NCBI RefSeq assembly: GCF_027595985.1
Contig: NC_073306.1
Coordinates: forward strand, 192,961,000 to 193,024,999
Reading direction: 5' to 3'
Source of the DNA: Sorex araneus
Lineage: Eukaryota; Chordata; Mammalia; Eulipotyphla; Soricidae
DNA length: 64,000 bases
The position numbers were made by a program, and so were the translations under genes. Positions within the stretch are counted from its first letter, which is position 1; each line of letters starts with the position of its first letter. The notes beneath the pieces are model-generated. The model worked only from the letters and a program-made list of their open reading frames with translations, did not search any database and was not told the DNA's origin. Positions 44,401 through 48,545 of this stretch are shown one piece after another.

Positions 44401-46676
44401 CAAAGAGTGAAGGAGAAAAATGCTAAGTATATAATAATGAACTCTTATGTGAAAAAGCTGTAAAAAATTATGTGTCCTGAAGACAGAATTGCACTAAAAA
44501 ATCTTATTCATTTTTACTATATGTTTTTCTTGGTTTTGGGGTCACACTCAGCAATGCTCAGGAGATGCTTAACTCTGAATTCAGGGATCAGTCCTGACTA
44601 CACTCAAGAGACTAATTGCAGTGCTGGAAATCAAACCTGGGTTGGACATGTGTAAGGCAAGCACCTTATCCATTGTACTCTCTCTACAAACACATTAATT
44701 TTTATTTTTAAAAATATATTATAATTTATATGATAATATAACCATCTGCACGTAATGCAATTTGGAGACGACTGTTGGACTAGAGCCACTACCAACTGGA
44801 TTACACAGGATATCAAAAGAACGCCTGGTGGCCTTCCTACAAGATGGTCAGACTTCTTCCTCAAGACCCTGAATGAATTGTTTGATGCTCTTCGTGTTCC
44901 TGGAGCAAGCAGACGCCATTGGGCTACACTAGCACTCAACAGGGACGAATGGAGATGTTACTGGTGCCCGCTTGAGCAAATTGATGAGCAACGGGATGAC
45001 AAGTGACAAGTGATATGATAATATATATTTAAAATAGTGAAGTGGGGTGGACTCAGTCAGAGATTATGAGGACGCAAAGAGAGATAAAGAGAGAATATTC
45101 ATAATAAAGCGTGAATTGAAATTTTTGCCTTGAAGTTATAATATATCAGGGATCTCAATTACTTTTATTGAGTTTTGGAATCTGGGAAGCATCTTCTCAG
45201 TTTACTGTCCTGCATTTATAACTGCTTTTATAATGCTGAATACCTAGAAGCCAAGGTACTGTTATTTAAAGTAAAGAGATCCTTTCCTTAAACAAGTTGT
45301 TTGCAAATTCAAATCATTGCATTATTTATTCTACATTTATATACTTTCACCAACAGAATCTTTTTTTGCTTATTCTTATCAAGCTTTGTTTAACAATGGA
45401 GAAAAATAGCTTAAAATTCCTTTATGGGTATTAATGAGATATGAAAAAAATGATGTAAATATTTCTACTTTGGGCAATAGAAATGTGAAATTATTCCTAA
45501 CCTTGCTCACTTGGGGGCACTGTAAACAAGACAAAATGTCATCTATGCATTATTTATATCACTATAGAGAGTAGACTGCTAGAGAAAATATTTGTATTTG
45601 TGTAAAGAATTAAATAATTTGTTACTCTGGTTTGGGTGTGGTGCAGTAACATCCTCCCACACATCTAAAGAGATTTGAACCTGTTCACCTATCTGCAGTG
45701 CAGTAAATCTGCAAACATTTCCCCAATTAAAAAATTATCAATAAAGAAAAATCACTCAAAAATCTATATTTGAGACACTTCTTTTAAAATATAGCTACAA
45801 ATGAAAATTTTCAATCTGTTGGGAGAGGTTGCAATGCAGAAATGCATGTTAGCTTTAGTAAAATTTTAATATGTAGTATGTAACACATAATATTTTAACA
45901 TATCCAATTTAATCAATGAAGAAAATAATATTTAGATGAAACAACATTTGAAAATGTATTTGTAGTGACTTCATTATCTTGAGTAATTTCTACTTATTAA
46001 CATATGTACATAAAGTATTAATGATCAAAATGTAGAAAAAGGCAGTATGAATCACAAGTGAAAGAGGATAGAAATATTCAGAATTTAATTTTTCTATAGA
46101 CTTCGTTCCAACTATAATAAAATACAAAAAGGTTAAATCCACTTATCTGCTTCTCTTTGTTTATAGTGTTATGCAGATTTTTTTCTTACACTGTACTTTA
46201 ACTTTATGTTTTAGGAAGATTAAAATTCTTAATTACTTTTTAATTTTAATTTATTGATAAATTTCAGAAAAGTGGTTAAATTTTCCATACAACTTTTATG
46301 ATTTCCTCCATTTCAGTATATCTGCTAAAATACATGATTTTTAAAGATCTCAAATAACTTTCATTATAGTCTATATTCTAGACATGGTGAGAAATTGCTT
46401 TCTATCATGTCCCATTCTCCCATTCGTACATATACAATTGAATCTTCAAGCTCTGGTTTTCCTCCCTCTCTCTGTATTTACTTCATTTTCACACTCAATG
46501 ATATATTATTCAAATACTAAGCATAAAATTTCCAACACATTTTCCATTAATATTGCCATCTTATTATTTCCCAAAAAATTAACAGCATGGAAAACCTGTC
46601 AAATTCCCCAATTCAAAACTGTGAACTATAAATAGAAAACTAATTTTCAGACAGAAAATTGTACTTACTGATACAT
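11269..46676 (-). CDS. TMPRSS11G: TMPRSS11G: type II transmembrane serine protease, whole gene span (10 coding exons)
   Basis: The coding segments 46669-46676, 31532-31647, 30740-30858, 25891-25958, 24449-24609, 20905-20943, 19860-20031, 18622-18881, 15126-15268 and 11269-11430 join in phase to 1248 bases, a predicted 415 residues, close to the roughly 420 usual for HAT-type proteases. No stop or frameshift is seen and all introns are GT-AG. Domain order: short cytoplasmic N-terminus, membrane segment at 17-41, SEA domain at about 45-160, linker with sequon N169-R-S, and an S1 trypsin domain from I184. The triad is H224, D269 and S365. D359 lies at the base of the S1 pocket, so cleavage after Arg or Lys is expected. 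C172 can pair with C289 to tether the protease after activation. The symbol follows the motifs [18 protein letters not shown] and [13 protein letters not shown], which I recall from rodent Tmprss11g, and the position between 11A- and 11F-type genes. The human counterpart is listed as a pseudogene (TMPRSS11GP). The least certain part is exon 1. TMPRSS11A is the next best name. Confidence 0.8.
11725..11902 (-). mobile_element. Degraded SINE, minus (intron 9)
   Basis: GTGCTCAGGGGTCCATATG and TTGTATTATCTCTCTTGCCC mark the body and the A box. Divergence is high. Confidence 0.6.
12035..12205 (-). mobile_element. SINE-A, minus (intron 9)
   Basis: GGACACACCTGACAGTAAGC, GGCTTACTCCTGACTCTATG and TGGTGCTCAAGGGACCAT. 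The head is eroded to ATATTGTTGCTCCAAT. Confidence 0.75.
12850..13292 (+). mobile_element. 5'-truncated L1 with two A tails (probable 3' transduction)
   Basis: L1 3' UTR (GTGCACTGGTGGAGGGATG, GTGATTCAATAAAAATT) ends in an A run at about 13235-13247. About 45 bases of unrelated sequence follow (13248-13292), ending in a second A run. AAGGGTATTGGCCAG occurs at 12835-12849 and 13293-13307 as a perfect 15-bp target duplication outside both tails. Confidence 0.85.
13393..13566 (+). mobile_element. SINE-A, plus (intron 9)
   Basis: CTTGCCTTGCACATCGTCAA, GAGTGCAGAGCCAGGAGTAA and a tail of CCATCC followed by nine A. Confidence 0.8.
13773..13988 (+). mobile_element. SINE-A with internal duplication, plus
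   Basis: The body segment beginning GAGCACTTCCAGGAA and running through the CCTGAGCACAGAGA part occurs twice in tandem (about 13848-13897 and 13898-13947). The tail is CAAAACCAAACAAA. Confidence 0.7.
14146..14402 (-). mobile_element. SINE-B variant with extra internal block, minus
   Basis: Same block as the copy at 8519-8760 (GAGATTTTAGCAGCCTCTCC to CAGGGTCAGGGGAATGAGA). It stops inside the body at GCTTGCCAGGCTCTTCGAGA, where a TA/CA-rich microsatellite begins. Confidence 0.8.
14403..14485. repeat. TA/TG-rich microsatellite
   Basis: Alternating purine-pyrimidine tract made of ATACATATATAC units. Confidence 0.8.
15126..15268 (-). CDS. TMPRSS11G: TMPRSS11G exon 9: S1-pocket exon
   Basis: Encodes residues 316-362 ([20 protein letters not shown] onward) after a split Gly. 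It ends HDACE in phase 0, then GTAAGA. The Asp of HDAC is D359, the trypsin-type specificity residue. Length 143, equal to the exon at 59872-60014. Confidence 0.93.
15607..15755 (-). mobile_element. SINE-A nested in an older SINE
   Basis: AACTCATRATTCCTT at 15592-15606 and 15756-15770 is the target duplication. The flanks (15526-15600 GTGCTGGGGAAATAACTC, and 15771-15800 GAGCACTGCTAGGTCACTCC) are halves of an older plus-strand copy. Confidence 0.88.
16560..16726 (+). mobile_element. Old SINE-A, plus (intron 8)
   Basis: GGACCAGAGATATAGTAGAG head, GATTGATCCCCAGCACTAC after the B box, tail ACTCCAAACAAAAAATATAT. Confidence 0.7.
17380..17900 (+). mobile_element. Old L1 3' UTR remnants
   Basis: AGAGAAACAAAACAAGGAAATAG, GGTCAGAGATGGAGGG, GTAACCTAAACTATGG and a second diverged unit (17740-17880). 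The 65-codon open frame at 17394-17591 is a by-product. Confidence 0.5.
18150..18335 (-). mobile_element. SINE-A, minus (intron 8)
   Basis: GGGTCATACCCAGTGATGC to CTATACTATTGCTCCAGC. GTCAATATGT at the tail side recurs at 18336 as a target duplication. Confidence 0.88.
18343..18514 (-). mobile_element. Second SINE-A directly beside the first
   Basis: GAGTGTACATCTGACAGTAT to TGCACTATCTCTCCAGCCC. It is more diverged than its neighbour and so probably older. Confidence 0.8.
18622..18881 (-). CDS. TMPRSS11G: TMPRSS11G exon 8: catalytic Asp
   Basis: Encodes residues 229-314 between split codons for T228 and G315. Contains [23 protein letters not shown] (the last Asp, D269, is catalytic), KVCLPDATF (C289, partner of the stem cysteine) and [11 protein letters not shown]. 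Acceptor TTTCTGACCAG, donor GTGAGT. The 260-base length is identical to the matching 11F exon. GC content is clearly higher than in the flanking introns. Confidence 0.95.
19203..19380. repeat. AT-rich palindromic microsatellite (intron 7)
   Basis: TATC/ATAG units form a perfect 44-bp palindrome at 19203-19246. A second hairpin has 16-bp arms (GAATATATATGTGCAC) around a 3-base loop near 19310-19345. Confidence 0.95.
19860..20031 (-). CDS. TMPRSS11G: TMPRSS11G exon 7: activation site and catalytic His
   Basis: Encodes residues 172-227. Starts at C172 ([12 protein letters not shown]), then the activation site R183/I184 in [16 protein letters not shown], and LLTAAHC with H224. IADG replaces the usual IVGG at the new N-terminus. 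Acceptor ATCTGACAG, donor GTAAGT after GACAC. Confidence 0.95.
20080..20315 (+). mobile_element. SINE-B, plus (intron 6)
   Basis: tRNA head GGAGCAATAGCACAGCAGG, shortened B-box part, and RTE-like end GAGCAACGGGATGACAGTG. Target duplication ATAAGAAGTGTT at 20068-20079 and 20316-20327. No A tail. Confidence 0.92.
20355..20402 (+). repeat. Two exact 24-bp tandem units
   Basis: The unit starting ATCATGGGTTTGTC occurs at 20355-20378 and again at 20379-20402 with no difference. Confidence 0.95.
20905..20943 (-). CDS. TMPRSS11G: TMPRSS11G exon 6: linker exon
   Basis: A 39-base exon encoding [12 protein letters not shown] (159-170) between split codons for D158 and S171. It creates the glycosylation sequon N169-R-S at the junction. 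Acceptor TATTTTTTCCAG, donor GTAAGT. It links the SEA domain to the protease. Confidence 0.9.
20944..21924. other. Intron 5 sequence, no feature seen
   Basis: AT-rich; the 66-codon open frame at 21319-21519 has no recognisable domain and I treat it as chance. Confidence 0.5.
21925..22440 (-). mobile_element. L1 3' end, minus (intron 5)
   Basis: ATTCATGAATCACCATGAGG, CCCTCCACCAATGCCCATTC, a CCCACC-rich stretch and GGTGTTAGTCTCC parallel the L1 at 31865-32300. Confidence 0.75.
22606..22768 (-). mobile_element. Degraded SINE-A, minus
   Basis: GTTCAGGGTTTGCTACTAGC and GGCAGTGCTCAGAGACCATA. The head ends early at ACTTCTGTACTAA. Confidence 0.7.
23229..23768 (-). mobile_element. 540-bp LTR-derived element with 92-bp inverted termini
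   Basis: The outer arms 23229-23320 and 23677-23768 are inverted copies with five mismatches in 92 positions, both starting TGTAGGATAA. TGTGTA flanks it at 23223-23228 and 23769-23774. Read on the minus strand, the arm plus the interior 23321-23676 match the first part of the LTR at 6181-7236 (GAGCAGGGTCCCGATGAGGG, ACTATAAGTTGAGGGCATG). There is no R/U5 part or poly(A) signal; in their place is an inverted copy of the LTR's own 5' end. Confidence 0.9.
23965..24135 (+). mobile_element. Old SINE-A, plus (intron 5)
   Basis: CTCTTGCCCTGCGTATTGCC, GAGTGATCCCTGAGTGCAGA and a 12-A tail. The head is truncated. Confidence 0.75.
24449..24609 (-). CDS. TMPRSS11G: TMPRSS11G exon 5: SEA domain, second half
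   Basis: Encodes residues 105-157 ([20 protein letters not shown] and so on to LPHLR) between split codons for R104 and D158. ADVLLKFQF is the conserved SEA strand. 161 bases, acceptor TTTGTTTTTCAG, donor GTAAGA. Confidence 0.92.
24885..25025 (-). mobile_element. Degraded SINE-A, minus (intron 4)
   Basis: GGCTACTCCTGGTGGTGC, GGAAGGCAAGTGCTGTACC. Both ends are eroded. Confidence 0.65.
25140..25367 (-). mobile_element. SINE-B, minus (intron 4)
   Basis: GGCACCAGTAACGTCTCC, TACGCCACGGGTAGCTTGCC and CTGTGCTATCGATCCAG at the head. The extreme RTE-type end is diverged. Confidence 0.88.
25466..25720. other. Old repeat-like stretch, family unclear
   Basis: GC-richer than its surroundings, with SINE-like words (AGGAAGATAGCTTATG, CACTGCCAGTGG) and TTCTTCTTGGGAATCCC. 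I cannot assign it. Confidence 0.3.
25891..25958 (-). CDS. TMPRSS11G: TMPRSS11G exon 4: SEA domain, middle
   Basis: 68-base exon encoding [20 protein letters not shown] (82-101) and two further residues, ending in the first two bases of R104. Acceptor CTCTTCTCAG; donor GTAATA is weaker than the others. Confidence 0.88.
26245..26460 (+). mobile_element. Degraded SINE-like copy with A tail
   Basis: GGGAGAGAGTTCAAGTAGC, AGCACTGCCAGAGTGGCCC and a 13-A tail at 26448-26459. A related diverged stretch continues at 26461-26665. Confidence 0.45.
26683..26863 (+). mobile_element. SINE-A, plus, young-looking (intron 3)
   Basis: GGGCTGGGGTGAATGATAGC to a 17-A tail. AATCATTGAATGTG before and AATCATTGATTGTG after form a near-perfect target duplication. 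Confidence 0.9.
27088..27259 (-). mobile_element. SINE-A, minus (intron 3)
   Basis: GGGGTTACTCCTGGCTCTGC, GGACCATGTGGGATGCTGG and GTGCTATTGTTCTAGCCC. A TTTYAGGCTTTTTT repeat flanks it. Confidence 0.9.
27260..28673. other. Intron 3, unique-looking AT-rich DNA
   Basis: I see no exon, SINE or long open frame in these 1.4 kb. Confidence 0.5.
28674..28827 (-). mobile_element. Degraded SINE-A, minus
   Basis: GTGAACCACACCTGGCTCAG, GGAATCAAACCAGCAGCAGC, CTTGCAAGGTAAGCACC. Confidence 0.7.
29058..29228 (-). mobile_element. SINE-A, minus
   Basis: GGGCTCACTCCTGGCTTTGG, GGAATCGAACCCATGTC, TCTGCTATCTCTTCATCCCC. Confidence 0.8.
29424..29592 (+). mobile_element. SINE-A, plus
   Basis: GGGGCTGAAGAGATAATATAGG head, GACCCTTGCCTTGCACGCC, CTCAAAACCAAAATATCG tail. 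Confidence 0.8.
29838..29998 (-). mobile_element. Degraded SINE-A, minus
   Basis: CAGCGGTGCAATGCTTACTC, CCACATGCAAAGCAAGTGCC. The head is replaced by GCTGTCTGCAGTGCC. Confidence 0.6.
30203..30450 (-). mobile_element. SINE-B, minus, nearly full length
   Basis: CACTGTCATCCTGTTGC to GTGCTATCGCTCCAGCCC. AATRAAAGCTTTT lies on both sides as a target duplication. Confidence 0.93.
30740..30858 (-). CDS. TMPRSS11G: TMPRSS11G exon 3: SEA domain, first part
   Basis: Encodes residues 43-81 ([18 protein letters not shown] onward) after split D42. YYRTSF is the family's stem motif that follows the membrane anchor. Ends in phase 0 at NDE, donor GTAAGA, acceptor TTCTTCCTTCCAG. Confidence 0.93.
31532..31647 (-). 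CDS. TMPRSS11G: TMPRSS11G exon 2: membrane anchor
   Basis: Encodes residues 4-41 between split codons. [12 protein letters not shown] is the cytoplasmic side; the hydrophobic run from M16 to F41 is the signal anchor. A KPW just before the membrane and a VYFLVF end are typical of this family. It opens with one base that completes the third codon, as exon 1 at 46669-46676 requires. Acceptor CTCTCCCTCATAG, donor GTGAGT. Confidence 0.93.
31690..31795 (+). mobile_element. Truncated SINE-A, plus
   Basis: GGGCTGAAGAGATAGGAAGG head and GGTTCCATCCCAGTTA B-box part, then straight into a CTCAAAAAAATCAAG tail. The body is deleted. Confidence 0.6.
31865..34400 (-). mobile_element. 5'-truncated L1 with most of the C-terminal half of ORF2 (intron 1)
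   Basis: On the minus strand the frames include [18 protein letters not shown] (32314-32649), [10 protein letters not shown] and [15 protein letters not shown] (33442-33828), [19 protein letters not shown] (33066-33284) and [15 protein letters not shown] (33910-34155). All are hallmarks of the L1 ORF2 3' half. The 3' UTR runs to about 31870, where the T-rich run is its A tail. Frameshifts and stops break the frame repeatedly and a partial SINE-B sits inside it, so it is inactive. Confidence 0.93.
33798..33905 (+). mobile_element. 5'-truncated SINE-B inside the L1
   Basis: AACAACAAGTCTCACAATGG to GATGAACAACGGGAGGACA, the 3' half only, splitting the ORF2 remnant. Confidence 0.85.
34401..35602. 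other. Intron 1 sequence, no feature seen
   Basis: AT-rich, without recognisable repeats or exons. Confidence 0.5.
35603..35790 (+). mobile_element. SINE-A, plus
   Basis: GGTGCTTGCCTTGCACACAG, GAGCACAGGGTCAGGAGTAA, tail CTCAAAAACCAAAAG. Confidence 0.82.
36068..36243 (-). mobile_element. SINE-A, minus
   Basis: GAGTCACACCCAGAAATGC to ACTATCTCTCCGGCCC. AGAGAAGCTATTTTTTT occurs on both sides as a target duplication. Confidence 0.92.
36487..36730 (-). mobile_element. SINE-B, minus
   Basis: GTCCCGTTGCTCATTGATTT, GGTAACGTCTCCATTGTGAG, GTGCTATTGCTCCA. All parts are present. Confidence 0.92.
36814..37066 (+). mobile_element. SINE-B inserted beside or inside a SINE-A
   Basis: GGGGCTGGAAAGATAGTGC to CAGGATGACAGTGACAGTAA. 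AGTGTTG before and AATGTTGG after are weak duplications. It meets the tail of the SINE-A that follows. Confidence 0.9.
37067..37228 (-). mobile_element. SINE-A, minus, meeting a SINE-B tail to tail
   Basis: GGGACCACACCTGGCAATAC to TATTTCTCTGGCCC. Confidence 0.88.
37541..37710 (-). mobile_element. SINE-A, minus
   Basis: GGGAGCACATCCAGTGGTGC, GGCAGGGCACAGGGGACCAT, TGCTATTGCTCTGGCCCC. A second remnant of the head part follows at 37752-37835. Confidence 0.85.
37967..38201 (+). mobile_element. SINE-B, plus
   Basis: TTGGGCTGGAGTGATATCAC to GATGACAGTGATACAGTGAC, with a small deletion after GACCCTGGCAAG. Confidence 0.92.
38756..38930 (+). mobile_element. SINE-A, plus
   Basis: GGGGCTGGAGCAATAGCATA to GTGTGACCCAAAAACAAAAA; CCTTCTCT borders both sides. 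Confidence 0.92.
38931..39528. other. Intron 1 sequence, no feature seen
   Basis: T-rich with no exon or clear repeat. Confidence 0.45.
39529..39662 (+). mobile_element. Shortened SINE-A, plus
   Basis: GGGGCTGGAGAGATTCTACG, GGTCAATCCCCAGCACAGC, GAGCACTGCAGGGAGTCACC. Part of the body is missing. Confidence 0.8.
40525..40665 (+). mobile_element. MIR-like ancient SINE remnant
   Basis: ATTTCTATAGCACTTTATATAG then CACTTAACCCTCCCAACCGA resemble the MIR core and its AATCCTCACAACAA part. Confidence 0.4.
40666..41639. other. Intron 1 sequence without recognised features
   Basis: A non-AT-biased block at 41035-41275 could be an ancient repeat, but I cannot name it. A short open frame at 41080-41268 has no domain. 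Confidence 0.4.
41637..41877 (+). mobile_element. SINE-B, plus, 5' end clipped
   Basis: TAGCACAGCAGGTAGGGC at the start and GATGACAGTGCTACAGTGC at the end; the bases before the A box are lost. Confidence 0.92.
42353..42372. repeat. Short AGTCA tandem repeat
   Basis: Four copies of CAAGT directly before a SINE-B. Confidence 0.85.
42373..42612 (+). mobile_element. SINE-B, plus
   Basis: GGACTGGAGCAATAGCACAG to CAAATCAATGAACAACCGG. A diverged minus-strand SINE-like stretch follows at 42613-42752. Confidence 0.92.
42948..43010 (+). repeat. Two tandem units of about 32 bases
   Basis: CAGATAAGAAGAGACAGAAG followed by TAACA occurs twice, separated by a short spacer. Confidence 0.85.
43130..43275 (+). 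mobile_element. L1-like 3' tail remnant
   Basis: GGTGGGGGTGGGAGGG, GTTGGTGCTAGAACATTATA and CAGCTTTGTAAATCTC. Confidence 0.45.
43515..43693 (+). mobile_element. Old SINE-A, plus
   Basis: GGTAGGGCACATACCTTGCA and GGTTCTATTCCTGG, then a diverged body ending in CAAAAACAAAAAG. Confidence 0.6.
43699..43876 (+). mobile_element. SINE-A, plus, near consensus
   Basis: GGGGCTGGAGCAATAGCACA, GGCCGACCCGGGTTCAATTC, GTGTGACCCAAAAAGCAAAA. The best A-tailed reference copy in the window. Confidence 0.95.
44525..44693 (-). mobile_element. SINE-A, minus
   Basis: GGGGTCACACTCAGCAATGC to TTGTACTCTCTCTACAAAC. Confidence 0.82.
44741..45012 (+). mobile_element. 5'-truncated RTE-like LINE, last 272 bp
   Basis: An open frame at 44755-45006 reads [30 protein letters not shown] and [15 protein letters not shown] before its stop. 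The RW...DF and W..LA.DR..W pattern is that of RTE-clade reverse transcriptase C-termini. ATATGATAATATA at 44728-44740 and 45013-45025 is the target duplication. There is no A tail; the end is a short GACAAGT repeat. Bases 44950-45000 are the same as the 3' end of SINE-B, so this LINE type is the likely mobiliser of that SINE. Confidence 0.85.
45047..45105 (+). repeat. Fragment of an unclassified repeat
   Basis: GTGGGGTGGACTCAGTCAG and GAGGACGCAAAGAGAGATAA match 48900-48955 closely, then the match stops. Confidence 0.6.
45106..46668. other. Intron 1 near exon 1, no feature seen
   Basis: AT-rich and free of SINEs; no clear enhancer motif that I would defend. Confidence 0.45.
46669..46676 (-). 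CDS. TMPRSS11G: TMPRSS11G exon 1 (candidate): start codon
   Basis: ATG TAT CA before GTAAGT on the minus strand. With the first base of exon 2 it reads Met-Tyr-Gln-Pro-Val, matching the family start and the required phase. It implies a first intron of about 15 kb. It is the only ATGTAT-plus-donor site I noticed between 31647 and the 11F stop. No convincing TATA box lies upstream. Confidence 0.68.
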
Positions 46677-47251
46677 CACGTTACTGTTGAATAATGCAAG
46701 CTTCTATGCCTCTGCTTTGTGATTTCTGGTCAAATGACTAGCATCCTGGGCATTCTCTCGGACTAGTAACCTGACAAAAGGAAGAATGCTAAAAAGGGTT
46801 TAACATAAACCCGTTCAACAAGTTGGGATGGATAAACTTTAGCCAATAGCATGGTTTGTGGTGAAGAATCACTTGATAGGTCTTTGTTGCAGGAAGTAGA
46901 AATTTCCTGGTTCTGGCCAATTAAAATTAAATGAGAAACAATATTGTGTACAAAATCTAAGCAACACCCTTGAAAACTTGAAGAAATTTTGTACCTGTCT
47001 TTCATGCGGTAACACTTCCATCTGAGTCAGCGCAAGTCTGTTCTTTATGCTCTTCATCATTCATTCATCATCCAGAGGCAGGCGTGAAAAAAAAATAAAA
47101 TAAAAGGTTTTTGTAATATGGTATGATCGCCCTTGCTTGAATCGCCCTTGATTTACTTTTCTTTGTGCAATGACACAGGTATTCATGTCTGGCCTGGGAA
47201 TCTAATTTGAAAGTAGGGAAATAAAACTTCATATGCGCCAACTGCTATTTT

Positions 47252-47419
47252 CTTTTTCTATTGAGCTTCCCAAGCGGTTCTTGGATTACTGAGCCCAAGG
47301 GTCAATGAGAGCACTCACTAGGCGGGTGCACTGCATTGCTCTGGCCCTGCACTGCATTGAGGTAGGGCGCCTCCAGCCCGAGCTGCACCGGGGTGTGAAC
47401 CCCTGGAAAATCTGACCCA
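47252..47419 (-). mobile_element. Unclassified retroposon in a doubly hit target
   Basis: Flanked by CCAACTGCTATTTT at 47238-47251 and 47420-47433. GC-rich (CTCCAGCCCGAGCTGCACCG) with a short T-rich start. It resembles neither SINE form over its full length. Confidence 0.5.
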
Positions 47420-47434
47420 CCAACTGCTATTTTA

Positions 47435-47590
47435 TTTCACTTGAATCACACCTGGTGATGCTTTGTGCTTACACCTGGCTCTGCACACAGGAATTACTCA
47501 GGACCTGGGTACCATATGGGGTCCGGAGATCAAACTGGGGTCAGCCATGTATAAGTCAAGCACCCTACCCGTTGTGCTATTTTTCCAGCC
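47435..47590 (-). mobile_element. SINE-A, minus, second insertion at the same site
   Basis: GAATCACACCTGGTGATGC to GTGCTATTTTTCCAGCC. CCACCARCTGCTAYTTTA at 47417-47434 and 47591-47608 is the duplication. Confidence 0.88.
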
Positions 47591-47631
47591 CCACCAGCTG
47601 CTACTTTAAAGGGTTTCATTAACATACAATC

Positions 47632-47945
47632 TTTTAATGCAAAACTAATTATCAAATGCTTCCTTAGTAGGGCTGTCTTTCTTGACGGGAAACTCCAACA
47701 AAAATAGTGAGTTTTGTGTTGAAATATGGAACGTAATCAAGGTAAAGAGAAAATGAAGTGAAATTCATCAGTTATACAGTTGGGGGTGGGCTGCTGGGGC
47801 GGGGGGTATACTGGGGATTTTGGTGGTGGAATATTTGCACTGGTGAAGGGATGATGTTTGAAAATTGTATAACTGACACATAAACCTGAGAACTCTGTAG
47901 CTTTCCACATGGTGATAAAATAAAAATTAAAAAAAAAAAATAAAG
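47632..47945 (+). mobile_element. Second copy of the composite retroposon with L1-like end
   Basis: AATTATCAAATGCTTCCTT, GGGAACTCC-type and AAAATAGTGAGTTTTG words follow 5441-5575 in order, then GGTATACTGGGG and CACATGGTGATAAAATAAAA with a 12-A tail. Confidence 0.75.
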
Positions 47946-48068
47946 GGTTTCACTAGCTGACTCTCTCCTTTTCATGAGCTCTTCTTTTACACTGTGGGGT
48001 ATCTAACTTCTCTGACTCTGCAGAGATCTGATTTCAGTCAATCCAGTCTTATATTCTTCTATTGGCAT

Positions 48069-48320
48069 GTGGACTGGAGCAATAGCACAATGGGTAGGGC
48101 ATTTGCCTTGCATGCTGCAGACCCGGGTTCAATTCCTCTTTCCCTCTTGGAGAGCCTGGCAGGCTACCGAGAGTATCCCGCCCGCATGGCAGAACCTGGC
48201 AAGCTACCCGTGGCATATGTGGTATGCCAAAAACAGAAACAACAAGTATCATAATGGAGGCGTTACTGGTGACTGCTAGAGTAAATCGATGAACAACCAG
48301 CGACAGTGCTACAGTGCTAA
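48069..48320 (+). mobile_element. SINE-B, plus
   Basis: GGACTGGAGCAATAGCACAA to CGACAGTGCTACAGTGCTAA. GGCATGTGG borders both sides. Confidence 0.92.
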
Positions 48321-48394
48321 CCGGCATGTGGGCTGAATCAGAGAGGTCAGAATCAACAAATGCTTGTGTGATATGGAGTAAAAGCTACCTTTCA

Positions 48395-48545
48395 TACATG
48401 ATCAGTGGGAATAAAACTGATTCAACCTCTGGAAATTGGTATAGAGATTTTTTAAATATTAAAAACTGATACACAATATGAATCAGCAATACCTTACCTA
48501 GGTATTTGTGCAAATGATTTATGCAAAGTGGGTAGAAGAGAGGTG
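48395..48545 (+). mobile_element. L1 ORF2 3' part, plus (left piece)
   Basis: GATCAGTGGGAATAAAACTG, CAACCTCTGGAAATTGG and AGCAATACCTTACCTAGGTA follow the L1 order that precedes the 49440-49700 piece. Confidence 0.65.

Noticed and set aside
44755-45006. 83-codon open frame as a host gene
   Set aside because: It is the C-terminus of an RTE-like LINE within a target duplication.
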